DNA of 64,000 nt from Bradyrhizobium xenonodulans (GTDB taxonomy: Bacteria > Pseudomonadota > Alphaproteobacteria > Rhizobiales > Xanthobacteraceae): assembly GCF_027594865.1 (NCBI RefSeq), contig NZ_CP089391.1:3874501-3938500 (forward strand). Direction: 5' to 3'. How positions within the stretch are numbered: position 1 is the first letter of the stretch; each line of letters opens with the position of its first letter. The position numbers were made by a program, and so were the translations under genes. Of the stretch, positions 23,859-31,796 are shown piece by piece. The notes beneath the pieces are model-generated. The model was not told the origin of the DNA, searched no databases, and saw only the letters and a program-made list of their open reading frames with translations.

Positions 23859-23882
23859 AAAAACCCCGCATGCCGCGGGGTT
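23859..23882 (-). terminator. Rho-independent terminator
   Basis: A stem CCCCGC / GCGGGG with a 5-nt loop (23864-23880) is followed on the minus strand by TTTTT. It lies between the 72-aa gene (23977-24195) and the zinc-ribbon gene, and so ends the former's transcript. Confidence 0.7.
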
Positions 23883-23976
23883 CTTCAGCGCTGACCGGCC
23901 GCGTCGCACAGCGGTCAGCAGGATGCTATCGGCCGGACAACGCGGGGAGGGACAACCCGTTCCGCCGTCGGCGCCG

Positions 23977-24195
23977 TCAAACCGAGACGTCCACGATCGC
24001 GGGCGTATCGACCTGGCGTTCACGCCAGACCACGAGATCGCATTTGGGATTGAGCCACTGGTATTCGGCGCCGTGCGCCTTCAGATGCGCGAGCGCGGCA
24101 TCGTGCGCGCTGGTTTGGTCGGGCGCCTCGACCATGATCTCCACGGTCTCCTCGATCTGACGCACCACCTCGACGGCGTAATATTTTCTGGCCAC
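23977..24195 (-). CDS. Hypothetical protein, 72 aa
   Basis: The start is a GTG at 24195 preceded by GAGAGGGA. The protein is short and alpha/beta (ARKYYAVEVVRQIEETVEIMVEAPDQTSAHDAALAHLKAHGAEYQWLNPKCDLVVWRERQVD). The first half resembles small domains with an E.vEa.d...A...Al pattern. It has no signal peptide. A terminator follows. The function is unknown. Confidence 0.55.
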   Translation of the reverse strand: MARKYYAVEVVRQIEETVEIMVEAPDQTSAHDAALAHLKAHGAEYQWLNPKCDLVVWRERQVDTPAIVDVSV

Positions 24196-24328
24196 GGTCC
24201 CTCTCTCCGAAGAGAGCAACGGGCAGGGCGCAGCCGCGTTCCCGCGATGTCGCGTGCCCGGCATCGAGCCCGCCGCGCAAAAGAAAAACCCCGCGCTTTC
24301 GCACGGGGCTCTTCTGGCCGACGGCGTT

Positions 24329-24459
24329 GGGATTTCAGCGCCTGGCCGCCAGCCGCATGTTCAAACTTAAGGTTGAAAATCCAAAAAGCAACAGCGCCGC
24401 GGTGACGGAATATGTTCGTCCATCGCGGCGCTGCGATATTGACCGGGCGCTGAAATCCC
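24329..24459. repeat. 131-bp segment with perfect 14-bp terminal inverted repeats (MITE-like)
   Basis: The left end GGGATTTCAGCGCC (24329-24342) and the right end GGCGCTGAAATCCC (24446-24459) are exact reverse complements. Inside is a second inverted repeat (CAGCGCCGCG / CGCGGCGCTG). The same 14-mer occurs again at 46973-46986. The segment has no coding capacity. It looks like a miniature inverted-repeat element or a structured RNA; no clear target duplication is visible. Confidence 0.5.
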
Positions 24460-24583
24460 CAGCTTCCATGGGTCCGCGCAGGCCTGAAAAGGTTCAAGGT
24501 AACGTGCACAGGAAAACCGGCGGGAGGGCTGGACTTTTTGTTCTCATTTTGTTCTAGTTGGGCATCCACATTGGAGGTGATTC

Positions 24584-24721
24584 ATGACCGTCGAGAAACA
24601 GCGCGAAGTGATCAGACTCTGGAATCAGCTCAGGAAGGTCGAAGGCCCGGCCGCCGAAGAGCTCCGCATCCAGATCCTCGAATGTTTTTCCGAGAAGGAC
24701 AAGGCGAAGCGGGCGGCGTGA
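24584..24721 (+). CDS. Small soluble protein, 45 aa
   Basis: A short frame with TTGGAGG placed 8 bases before ATG 24584. The product is helical and charged (TVEKQREVIRLWNQLRKVE ... LRIQILECFSEKDKAKRAA). The strong ribosome binding site is the main argument that it is real. I do not recognise a family. Confidence 0.45.
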   Translation: MTVEKQREVIRLWNQLRKVEGPAAEELRIQILECFSEKDKAKRAA

Positions 24722-24838
24722 GGCGCGGCACCGATTTCCAATCATCGGCCAGCGCGAGATCGTCATCGTGTTTGCGGTCGTCTCGAAATTTCTGCCGCCG
24801 AAGAATGAAGACATGACACCGCGTGGCTTCACCGATCG

Positions 24839-25276
24839 TTAGGAATCGCTGCGCGCTGATTTTCTCGACTCCGATTCGTTCTTTGCGAACGAAATGGAGT
24901 CGGATGCAGAACAAGCCGTGGCTTCTGTGTCGAGGCGGGACACGGGCGCCGCATGCGTGATTCTTTGCACAGTCCTATCCTCGTCGCCCCGTTACGCTGT
25001 GAGGCAATGGAGAGCGACAATGGATGCGTGCTGGTTTCTAGCCGAGATCGCCAAAGTGTTCTGGTACGACAGGCATCCGCGCCTGCGCAAAGGCAGGCCG
25101 TCGGTGCCGCAAGTGCCGCCGCCAGTGCTGAAGTCCGACGAGACGACGTGACGGCCCGATAGGATCGCGCATTCGTTTGTGCGCAAATGATTTGTTAAGA
25201 GATGCTCCGTGCCGATTTCTTCGAATCCGATTCGTTCTTCGAGAACGAAATGCGGGCGAAGCTGGAACAAAGCCGG
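24839..25276 (+). repeat. Pair of diverged direct repeats carrying a short coding motif
   Basis: Copy A (24839-24919) and copy B (25195-25276) share a matching 80-bp stretch that encodes in the same frame LRADFxxSDSFFxNEM. Copy B begins with an ATG; in copy A the corresponding codon is TCG. This suggests duplication of a small gene with decay of one copy. Confidence 0.5.
25020..25151 (+). CDS. Small hypothetical protein, 43 aa
   Basis: A frame from ATG 25020 with GGAG 8 bases upstream, encoding MDACWFLAEIAKVFWYDRH followed by a basic, Pro-rich tail (LRKGRPSVPQVPPPVLKSDE). The same frame is open further upstream through repeat copy A, so the true start is uncertain. No family is recognised. 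Confidence 0.35.
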   Translation: MDACWFLAEIAKVFWYDRHPRLRKGRPSVPQVPPPVLKSDETT

Positions 25277-25327
25277 TCGGCAGACGCCCGCGCAACGCCT
25301 AACGAAAGTTTGCGCCGATGCCGATAA
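25202..25327 (+). CDS. Small hypothetical protein, 41 aa (repeat copy B)
   Basis: Starts MLRADFFESDSFFENEM and ends in an Arg-rich tail. The motif recurs in decayed form in copy A about 360 bases upstream. No strong ribosome binding site was seen. The function is unknown. Confidence 0.35.
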   Translation: MLRADFFESDSFFENEMRAKLEQSRSADARATPNESLRRCR

Positions 25328-25431
25328 CCCTATTCGGTTAGGTTAAAAGCCCAATCGCGTTGCGTTGGCCGCTGGCTGGAGTAGGTGTTCTTGCAAAGAC
25401 AAGAACGACTTTGCCAAGAAGCAGCTTTCTC

Positions 25432-25629
25432 ATGACACCTTTTTCAGAACCCACCTTTTATCAAGGCGACCGTCACACCTACCGGCGCGTCGCCCTCGTC
25501 GGCTCGCTGTTCTGTCTCGCCTTCGTGGTGATCAGCTTCTCGCTGCGGCCGCAAGCCGAGGACACGCGCGTCGCGGTTAAGGCCGACAGGCTGGTGCGCA
25601 CCGCAGGGCAGGCGCCGCACGCGAATTAG
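25432..25629 (+). CDS. Small single-pass membrane protein, 65 aa
   Basis: The start is ATG 25432. It has an N-terminal polar segment (TPFSEPTFYQGDRHTYRR), one transmembrane helix (VALVGSLFCLAFVVISFSL), then a charged C-terminal tail (RPQAEDTRVAVKADRLVRTAG). This resembles numerous small Bradyrhizobium membrane proteins. The function is unknown. Confidence 0.5.
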   Translation: MTPFSEPTFYQGDRHTYRRVALVGSLFCLAFVVISFSLRPQAEDTRVAVKADRLVRTAGQAPHAN

Positions 25630-25733
25630 CGTTCCTCGGCGGAACGGCCCGGGCACGCGGCGCCGCGGCTCGCGAGCGCGACGAAGCCGGCATAGCCGGA
25701 CAGGTTGAGCAAAACTTCGAGCCACGCGGGCAT
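25626..25733 (-). CDS. Possible 35-aa peptide
   Basis: A short minus-strand frame from ATG 25733 beginning MPAWLEVLLNLSGYAGFVALASRG, with one hydrophobic stretch. It overlaps the stop codon of the convergent 65-aa gene. There is no distinct ribosome binding site, so this is only a candidate. Confidence 0.25.
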   Translation of the reverse strand: MPAWLEVLLNLSGYAGFVALASRGAACPGRSAEER

Positions 25734-25825
25734 GTCGGGTCTCACTTGCCGTGAATGTGTCTTGCCGTGAAGCTGTCTTCAACGTGCGCGCGAAACATTC
25801 GTTCCGCGCTCGCGAGAATAAACTG

Positions 25826-26056
25826 CTACAGCGGAGTGGAGGAATCGAGCCGCCGGCCGAGAGTCGCGACGGATGAGCTCGACGGCTGCTCCTTGAGGAA
25901 CTCGGCGATCGCGCGTGCGAGTTCGCCGTCGCTCATCGGCGTCGGCGGCGGGCGCAGTGCGCCGACACTGAAATTGCGAACGATCTCGTCGTAATGTTGG
26001 TCGCGCGATTTGGGGACGAGCCTGCGGATACGGGCCAGCAAGGCGGCTAGTGGCAA
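25826..26056 (-). CDS. Hypothetical protein, 76 aa, TTG start
   Basis: The start is a TTG at 26056 with AGAGGAGG at ideal spacing upstream. The protein is soluble: PLAALLARIRRLVPKSRDQHYDEIVRNFSVGALRPPPTPMSDGELARAIAEFLKEQ. It contains a short helix-turn pattern but no recognised domain. The strong ribosome binding site supports expression. Confidence 0.5.
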   Translation of the reverse strand: MPLAALLARIRRLVPKSRDQHYDEIVRNFSVGALRPPPTPMSDGELARAIAEFLKEQPSSSSVATLGRRLDSSTPL

Positions 26057-26121
26057 TGTGTCCTCCTCTGCATCCCCCGTTGGCAGTCCTTATTGGTTGC
26101 TGCCATATCTTCCGTGAAATC

Positions 26122-26160
26122 AAAAACCCCGCCAGCACCGCGGAGGATGCTGACGGGGTC
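26122..26160 (-). terminator. Rho-independent terminator, minus strand
   Basis: A 12-bp stem (ACCCCGCCAGCA at 26126-26137 with TGCTGACGGGGT at 26148-26159, one mismatch) is followed on the minus strand by TTTTTG. No minus-strand gene was identified immediately upstream of it. Confidence 0.55.
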
Positions 26161-26346
26161 TTCGTGCTGTCGCCTCGACCGGATGGCGGAGGCTTCCGCA
26201 CTTGAACAGGCAAGTCCGCGGAATGCGCCTTCGTTCCCGGCATGCCGATATTTTTTCCGCATTTCTCGCGACGCTGGGTTCCACGCCTGCGCGCAACCAT
26301 CGCAGGACCTCAGCGTTATCTTGCCGAGACGCGAAGGAGGAAAGTC

Positions 26347-26625
26347 ATGAAGAAGACACTGGCAGTTCTGGCCACCGTCGCCGCCGTTGGCGTGACCGCG
26401 GTTGCTGCGCCGGCCGAGGCGCGCGGTCGCGGCATCGGCCCGGGCCTTGCGTTCGGCCTCGCCGCCGGCGCGATCACCGCAGGCGCGGTCGCAGCGTCCC
26501 ATCCGTACGGCTATGGTCCGGGCTACGGCTATTATGACGGGCCCGCCTATTACAGCCCCGGCCCGTACGCCTATTATGGCGATGGACCTTACTACCGTCA
26601 TCGCCACTACTACCGGCACTGGTAA
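26347..26625 (+). CDS. Secreted Gly/Tyr-rich protein, 92 aa
   Basis: ATG 26347 is preceded by AAGGAGG. It has the signal peptide MKKTLAVLATVAAVGVTAVAAPAEA, then a small hydrophobic Gly/Ala segment (GPGLAFGLAAGAITAGAVAAS) and a Tyr/Gly/Pro-rich low-complexity tail (GYGPGYGYYDGPAYYSPG ... YYRHRHYYRHW). This layout is very typical of Bradyrhizobium small exported proteins. A terminator follows. The function is unknown; the His/Tyr-rich end might bind metal. Confidence 0.75.
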   Translation: MKKTLAVLATVAAVGVTAVAAPAEARGRGIGPGLAFGLAAGAITAGAVAASHPYGYGPGYGYYDGPAYYSPGPYAYYGDGPYYRHRHYYRHW

Positions 26626-26640
26626 GAGCTGAACAAGCGA

Positions 26641-26670
26641 AAAGCCCGGAGCGATGCTCCGGGCTTTTTT
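26641..26670 (+). terminator. Strong Rho-independent terminator
   Basis: A perfect stem GCCCGGAGC / GCTCCGGGC (26644-26652, 26656-26664) with a 3-nt loop, flanked by AAA and followed by TTTTTT. It ends the secreted Gly/Tyr-rich protein transcript. Confidence 0.9.
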
Positions 26671-26697
26671 CATGCGTGGCGATCAAAAAAAAATGTC

Positions 26698-26862
26698 CTA
26701 CGGCCAGAGCGAGGGCCGCTCCACCTTGCGCGCATTGTCGAGCGTCGAGACGAAATACTCTTCCCGCTCGCGCTTGAATTTTTCCTGCGTGGCACGGAAG
26801 GCGGCGATACGGGCGGCGATCTCTTCGCGTTCGCGGATCTTGCGTTGTTCGTCCTCGGTCAT
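26698..26862 (-). CDS. Small charged helical protein, 54 aa
   Basis: ATG 26862 has GAGGGG upstream. The protein is almost a single amphipathic, Arg/Glu-rich helix (TEDEQRKIREREEIAARIAAFRATQEKFKREREEYFVSTLDNARK) ending ERPSLWP. This recurrent alphaproteobacterial small-protein shape has no assigned function. It is convergent with the upstream secreted-protein gene across the terminator. Confidence 0.6.
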   Translation of the reverse strand: MTEDEQRKIREREEIAARIAAFRATQEKFKREREEYFVSTLDNARKVERPSLWP

Positions 26863-27132
26863 GTCAAATCCCCTCTACGTCAGTATGTGCACACCTGACC
26901 TCAAGCACTGCCGCCGCAATCACTTTGAGTCGCGTCAACACATGCATTGGCGCTTCTGATTGGGGCGTCAATGGGGAGGAGGCATTGCAGGATTGTGATA
27001 AGCGAAGGTCGGAAAAAATTGCCGCCCAAGTTCTCGCTGATTCAAGTCTTGCGGCGGTGCATAAGAGCGTCAACAATCTTGTCGCTTGCGCACGACGAAA
27101 GCCAGCGACACGGCGAAATCGGGAGGCCGCGA

Positions 27133-27894
27133 TTGATTGCATCGGATCTTCGCAGCGGCGTTGAACGTCTCGGCGACATGATCGCCGAGGCGAAGATCAT
27201 CGTGCCGTTCACCGGCGCCGGCATCTCGACCGAATGCGGCATCCCCGACTTCCGCTCGCCGGGCGGAATTTGGACGCGCTACCGTCCGATCGAGTTCAGC
27301 GAATTCGTCGCCAGCCAGGACGCCCGCGATGAATCCTGGCGCCGCCGTTTTGCGATGGAGGAAGTCTTTGCCGCGGCAAAGCCGGGCCGCGGCCACCGCG
27401 CGCTGGCCTCGCTCTACCGCGCCGGCAAGGTTCCCGCCCTCATCACCCAGAACATCGACAATCTGCACCAGGCTTCGGGTTTCGCTCCCGAGCACGTGAT
27501 TGAACTTCACGGAAATACCACTTATGCGCGCTGCATCGGATGCGGCAAGGCCTATCAGCTCGCCTGGGTGAAGCAACGCTTCGACGACGACGGCGCGGCT
27601 CCGAACTGCACCCTGTGCGATGAGCCGGTGAAAACCGCGACGATCTCGTTCGGCCAGATGATGCCCGAGGATGAAATGCAGCGTGCAACCGCGCTGTCGC
27701 AAGCCTGCGACCTCTTCATCGCGATCGGTTCCTCGCTCGTCGTATGGCCGGCGGCGGGCTTTCCGATGATGGCGAAGAACGCCGGTGCACGTCTGGTGAT
27801 CATCAATCGCGAGCCGACCGATCAGGACGACATCGCCGACCTCGTCATCCGCCACGACATCGGCGATGCGCTCGGCCCCTTTGTCGGAAATTGA
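27133..27894 (+). CDS. Sir2-family NAD-dependent protein deacylase (sirtuin)
   Basis: A TTG start at 27133 with GGGAGG upstream is preferred (LIASDLRSGVERLGDMI...), because the frame extends far upstream without coding character. Sirtuin motifs are present in order: FTGAGISTECGIPDFR (NAD binding), TQNIDNLHQ, catalytic ELHGN, two CxxC zinc pairs (CIGC, CTLC), IGSSLVVWPAAG and VIINREPT. It removes acyl groups from lysines using NAD+. The bacterial class (II/III/U) is not resolved here. It is an isolated gene. Confidence 0.92.
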   Translation: MIASDLRSGVERLGDMIAEAKIIVPFTGAGISTECGIPDFRSPGGIWTRYRPIEFSEFVASQDARDESWRRRFAMEEVFAAAKPGRGHRALASLYRAGKVPALITQNIDNLHQASGFAPEHVIELHGNTTYARCIGCGKAYQLAWVKQRFDDDGAAPNCTLCDEPVKTATISFGQMMPEDEMQRATALSQACDLFIAIGSSLVVWPAAGFPMMAKNAGARLVIINREPTDQDDIADLVIRHDIGDALGPFVGN

Positions 27895-28092
27895 GGCATC
27901 AATTTGATTCGCGGCTGTGCAAGCTGTTCATAGGTTCCGGCGAATCTCTTTTTTGTCTATGCCTCGCAACCGGGAGTGTTATCTTTTGAGTCGAAAGATT
28001 CGCGTCGCGTCGAATTGAGAACATTCTCTTAAGACGCGTGATTCGAGCGCCGCCAATGTGGCGGGTTGCATGGCAGTGTGGGGTCCGGGGTT

Positions 28093-28728
28093 ATGGGGTC
28101 GTCGGACGGATTTGAGTCCAAGAAGTTGGGAGTTCCCGCTGTGGGTGAGCACGGCGGCGGCAGTCGCGACAGCGCGCTCAGCCCCTTCACCGGATTGGGT
28201 GAGGCTAGCGCCAACCTTGTCGAAGTTCACGGCGTCATCAAATGGTTCGACGCCTCAAAGGGCTACGGCTTCATCGTTCCCGACAATGGCTGGCCCGACG
28301 TGCTCCTGCACGTTACCGTGCTTAGGCGCGACGGCTTCCAGACCGCCTACGAGGGCGCCCGCATCGTCGTCGAGTGCATCCAGCGCGCCAAGGGCTACCA
28401 GGCCTTCCGCGTGGTCTCGATGGACGAGTCGACCGCGATCCATCCGGCGCAGATGCTGCCGCCGCGCACCCATGTCACGGTCACCGCGACCAGCGGGCTC
28501 GAGCGGGCCCAGGTCAAATGGTTCAACCGGCTGCGGGGCTTCGGCTTCCTGACCTGCGGCGAGGGCACGCCCGACATTTTCGTGCACATGGAGACGTTGC
28601 GCCGCTTCGGCATGACCGAGCTCAGGCCCGGCCAATATGTCTTGGTCCGCTTCGGGCCCGGCTCGAAGGGCATGATGGCCGCCGAGATCCATCCCGAGAC
28701 CGGATCGCCGGGATTGCAGTCGCACTAG
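28093..28728 (+). CDS. Tandem cold-shock-domain protein
   Basis: The start is ATG 28093. After about 40 flexible residues come two cold-shock domains. The first is EVHGVIKWFDASKGYGFIVPDNGWPDVLLHV (RNP1 KGYGFI), the second AQVKWFNRLRGFGFLTCGEGTPDIFVHM (RNP1 RGFGFL). Each is an OB-fold that binds single-stranded RNA or DNA. The double-domain form is known in alphaproteobacteria; single-domain CspA proteins are about 70 residues, so this copy is three times longer. It probably acts as an RNA chaperone or a stationary-phase regulator. Confidence 0.9.
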   Translation: MGSSDGFESKKLGVPAVGEHGGGSRDSALSPFTGLGEASANLVEVHGVIKWFDASKGYGFIVPDNGWPDVLLHVTVLRRDGFQTAYEGARIVVECIQRAKGYQAFRVVSMDESTAIHPAQMLPPRTHVTVTATSGLERAQVKWFNRLRGFGFLTCGEGTPDIFVHMETLRRFGMTELRPGQYVLVRFGPGSKGMMAAEIHPETGSPGLQSH

Positions 28729-28845
28729 CAGACCGCCAATTCCCGCAATCGTGAGCAGAGGCGCGCTGGCTGGTCCGGGCGCCTCTTTCTTTTTTGGCGA
28801 CCGCCACGTAAGGACTGGTCCAGTCCCACGCCTCGAGTGCCATCC

Positions 28846-29331
28846 ATGAATTTCGATCGAAAGGCCGTCTTCGCCGTTGCGAGGGGCTGGCTTGCCGCCA
28901 TCCTCGTCATCGCCGGTTGTACTGTTGCCAGCGGACCCGTCCGCGCCGCCAGCTTCCAGCCGCTCGAGATCGTCACCAGGAACGGCGTGCAGGTGTTCTC
29001 GGTGGAAATGGCGACGACCGAGGAGGAGAAGCAGACCGGGCTGATGTACCGCAAGGAACTGGCGGACGGTAAAGGCATGCTGTTCGACTTCAAGCCCGAG
29101 CAGGAGGTGTCGATGTGGATGAAGAATACCTATGTCTCGCTCGACATGATCTTCATCCGGGCCGACGGCCGCATTCTGCGCATCGCCGAAAACACCGAGC
29201 CGATGTCGACGAAGATCATCTCGTCCCGGGGCCCCGCCCGGGCCGTCCTGGAGGTGGTGGCGGGAACGGCACAGAAATACGGCATCCGGCCCGGCGACCG
29301 TGTCGGCCACCCGCTGTTCGGCACCAAATAG
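28846..29331 (+). CDS. DUF192 family exported protein
   Basis: The start is ATG 28846. It has an N-terminal signal peptide or lipoprotein-like segment (VFAVARGWLAAILVIAGCTVASG), then the DUF192 domain (FSVEMATTEEEKQTGLMYRKELADGKGMLFDF ... VSMWMKNTYVSLDMIFIRADGRI ... AVLEVVAGTAQKYGIRPGD). The motif MWMKNT and the YR..L pattern identify the family. The function is unknown, possibly envelope related. It directly precedes tRNA-Pro. Confidence 0.85.
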   Translation: MNFDRKAVFAVARGWLAAILVIAGCTVASGPVRAASFQPLEIVTRNGVQVFSVEMATTEEEKQTGLMYRKELADGKGMLFDFKPEQEVSMWMKNTYVSLDMIFIRADGRILRIAENTEPMSTKIISSRGPARAVLEVVAGTAQKYGIRPGDRVGHPLFGTK

Positions 29332-29423
29332 GGCGATTTGGCGGGGTTATCGCCGCCTGGCTGGCGGCTTGAAAGCTTGCTGGCGCTTTGGGAAGCGTGT
29401 ATCGACGGGGCTCGCCGGACATT

Positions 29424-29500
29424 CGGGGTATAGCGCAGCCTGGTAGCGCGGCAGTTTTGGGTACTGCAGGTCGTTGGTTCGAATCCAGCTGCCCCGACCA
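29424..29500 (+). tRNA. tRNA-Pro (anticodon TGG)
   Basis: A 77-nt cloverleaf: acceptor CGGGGTA/TGCCCCG, D-arm GCGCAGCCTGGTAGCGC, anticodon loop TTTTGGGTA with TGG, T-arm TCGTTGGTTCGAATCCAGC (with the T loop), and an encoded CCA end. Its 3' 45 bases are duplicated at the far end of the integrated element, so this is the attachment gene. The full tRNA is retained on this side. Confidence 0.97.
29456..29500 (+). repeat. attL: 45-bp core in tRNA-Pro 3' end
   Basis: The 45 bases from the anticodon loop to the CCA end are identical to 45817-45861. The identity stops exactly at both outer edges (T against C before, A against G after). This marks integrase-mediated site-specific insertion. Confidence 0.95.
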
Positions 29501-29557
29501 ATAAAATCAACTACTTAAGCTGATGTTCTCAGGCTCTATCTTCCCAGATTTCTCGAC

Positions 29558-29576
29558 TGGGAAGGTTATGGGAAGA
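29558..29576 (+). repeat. Candidate integrase arm-type sites, left end
   Basis: The motif TGGGAAG-N3-ATGGGAAGA starts 58 bases from the attL core. The same doublet, with the same spacing and orientation, occurs at 45669-45687 near the right core. A single inverted relative (TCTTCCCAGA) precedes it at 29539-29548. Confidence 0.6.
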
Positions 29577-29596
29577 CAAATTGTCGCGGAGGGGGC

Positions 29597-30595
29597 ATGC
29601 GTCGTGACCGAGAACTGATTCATCGCATCCTTCTCGCGATCGAAGCAAAGACATCGACCCGGCCGGAACCGATCGAGATGGCAGGCGAGGATCCGCAGAA
29701 GGTCCTCGATCACCTCGCTTTACTTTTTGATGAAGGCCTAATCCAAACCGGACCTCGTCCCCATCGTTCGAGCAGCACCGGTTTGATCGACCAGGTACTC
29801 GTACGCGATCTCACACCGGCCGGACGTGATTGGCTGGAGGCTGAGGCTCGACAAGCAGGACATCCACCGTTCATCGCCACAGCCTATGAAAGCGACGTCA
29901 CGCAAGCCCCAGGAGATGAGAGGCACCCCGGCCATTTGCAGGGCGTGGGCGCTAGGGGGGTGGCTGGTGGCGAAGGCTTGGCGACTGCGACAGGGCAGGT
30001 TGGTCCGACGGGAAGCGCCGAGTCGCCTGCCGCGCCATTAGGCCCGAACGGAACGACCGGTCCTAGAAGAATTGGACTGCTCGACGAGGAACCGATTCTT
30101 CAGCGTCCGCTGGAAGCAACGGCTCGATATCAAGCCCAAGCAGTGGAATTTTCCGCCGGCGGTGAAGATCGGCCAGAGGTGCTTCACCGATCCCTTATCG
30201 CGCGTGTAGCAGTCTTGGAGGCCATAGTCGAAGAGCTTCGCAGGCCTGCAGGGATAGGGATTGGCCACAATCAGCCGCCTCCCGACGCGCATGTTTTTGC
30301 TCCAGTCACGGCAGATGATCTCGACGAAATCGATCACTTAATCGTCCTACTCAAAGAGCAGCCGCCTGCTCCGACCACCGTGTCCCCGCAGCTGATCGAG
30401 CAAAGTCGAGTGGTTTCGAAGATTGGCACGAAGATCGCTGAGCTTGCTGACATTTACGCAAAGGAGGTTGTGAAATCGGCAGGCCAGGAAACGGGAAAGC
30501 GCCTTGTGCAGCTCCCATTTTGGTTGGGCGTTAGCAGCGCGATTGCCGGGGTCGCTTCAGCACTTCAGATCTGGATTTCCGCGTTACCGCATTAG
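29597..30595 (+). CDS. Hypothetical protein with DUF2513-like N-terminus and C-terminal membrane segment
   Basis: A 332-residue product, the first gene inside the left end of the element. Residues 1-80 (MRRDRELIHRILLAIEAKT ... VLDHLALLFDEGLIQTG ... VLVRDLTPAGRDWLEA) match the shape of DUF2513, a small winged-helix-like domain of phages and mobile elements. A long linker (Gly/Pro-rich around residues 105-160) follows. The C-terminal third has GHNQPPPDA, a helical segment and a final hydrophobic helix (FWLGVSSAIAGVASALQIWISALP). The fusion layout suggests a membrane-tethered sensor or effector. The function is unknown. Confidence 0.6.
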   Translation: MRRDRELIHRILLAIEAKTSTRPEPIEMAGEDPQKVLDHLALLFDEGLIQTGPRPHRSSSTGLIDQVLVRDLTPAGRDWLEAEARQAGHPPFIATAYESDVTQAPGDERHPGHLQGVGARGVAGGEGLATATGQVGPTGSAESPAAPLGPNGTTGPRRIGLLDEEPILQRPLEATARYQAQAVEFSAGGEDRPEVLHRSLIARVAVLEAIVEELRRPAGIGIGHNQPPPDAHVFAPVTADDLDEIDHLIVLLKEQPPAPTTVSPQLIEQSRVVSKIGTKIAELADIYAKEVVKSAGQETGKRLVQLPFWLGVSSAIAGVASALQIWISALPH

Positions 30596-30746
30596 GGCGC
30601 GGGACCGAAGCCGCGCTTTCCTGAAGGCTCTCCGATCTTGAACCGCGGTTCGTTTGTCTCGGTTGCGGTAGTCGGGGCGCCCAGGTTCGACCTGACTTTG
30701 ATCGAGGCAATCCGCAGATTGCGGCCATGGGGTACCGAAACACAGG

Positions 30747-31040
30747 ATGACCAAGGGCTGGGGGCGGCCTTTCGAGGAGCCAATCGATGCAGGCGGCCGC
30801 AAGCTGGTCACGCTGCTCGATGCCGGCGAGTACATCGCCGCGTTGCCGAAGACGGAGCACACTGCGCCGGAATGGCAAGCCGCGATGGAAGCCCTGATCC
30901 TGATCGCGGAAGGCGGCGGCCCGACGATGTTCGCCCGGATCGGCATCCTGCGCGCGCTGAACCGGCATCATGTCCCGGCGCTCAATCCGAAGGGCAAAGA
31001 ACCGCACTGGGGCCGGCGCAAGCTGAAGAGGGATCAATGA
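30747..31040 (+). CDS. Hypothetical protein, 97 aa
   Basis: A soluble, mainly helical protein (TKGWGRPFEEPIDAGGRKLVTLLDAGEYIAALPKTEHTAPEWQAAMEALILIAEGGGPTMFARIGILRALN) with a basic tail (KGKEPHWGRRKLKRD). I believe proteins of this pattern occur repeatedly in Bradyrhizobium genomes, often in islands. The function is unknown. Confidence 0.6.
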   Translation: MTKGWGRPFEEPIDAGGRKLVTLLDAGEYIAALPKTEHTAPEWQAAMEALILIAEGGGPTMFARIGILRALNRHHVPALNPKGKEPHWGRRKLKRDQ

Positions 31041-31327
31041 ACGGGAAAGGCCGCAGAGTGGTTCCAGCCCCTACTGCGGCCATCCCGGGCAACTAAAAAT
31101 TGGCTGATACTCAAATCTCGCCGGTGTTCTCACTGTAGAACACCCCGTTCCGAAAATGGATTCCGTACAACTACCGGAGCGGGATACCCTACGCCTTGTC
31201 AGTTAACGGCGAACATGGCACCGCTTGCTTTCCGGCCCCCAATGCTCCCGGCTGCCGGTTCAATTGCGGACCAGAGCGCCGGGAGTGCTAGGCCCGCCAG
31301 CGTGAACCGGCGGGCCTTGCGAACAGC

Positions 31328-31471
31328 CTACTTGCGGTAGAGCCGGATCAGCACGTTGGCTTGGGCTAGGCGATAGTGTTGTGCCCGCTCAGCATCCGTT
31401 TCTGGCTTGCCGTACCTGCGCTCAATCTCTTCGAAGTCTTGCGGCTCTGGGCGCGTCTTCAGGATGTCCAT
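31328..31471 (-). CDS. Small hypothetical protein, 47 aa
   Basis: ATG 31471 with AAGG upstream. The product is helical and charged (MDILKTRPEPQDFEEIERRYGKPETDAERAQHYRLAQANVLIRLYRK). The frame is preserved to the end and has an ordinary codon pattern. The function is unknown. Confidence 0.4.
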   Translation of the reverse strand: MDILKTRPEPQDFEEIERRYGKPETDAERAQHYRLAQANVLIRLYRK

Positions 31472-31796
31472 GGGGGACCTTTTCCGGTTCGAATGACAAA
31501 CACACCCAGCGGAAAGCCAGGCGCACGAATGCTGTTTGTGGAGAAGGTCGAGGCTCGTCTTTGTCGCTGGCCGCTCTGGACACTGGCCGCTAGGGGCGCT
31601 CGTCGCTCTGGGCTCTGGGCTCTGGACGTTGGTGCGAGAAACCTGCTCGCTCGACCCGACGCGAATCCTAAGCTTCCGACGGCACACATACAAGAGTCGG
31701 CGCCGCCGGAGTTGTTGAAAAACTACCGCCTCAGCCGCCGGCGGTGCGTCATCAGCCGCTGCCGGTCGCGCTTCCGGTGTGCTCGGCGCCGGCGCT
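31472..31796. other. Stretch without a supported gene
   Basis: Both strands have only short or Arg/Ser-rich frames that look like chance. Locally the sequence contains tandem GCTCTGG(A/G)C(A)-like words (31595-31630). Nothing else is seen. Confidence 0.4.
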
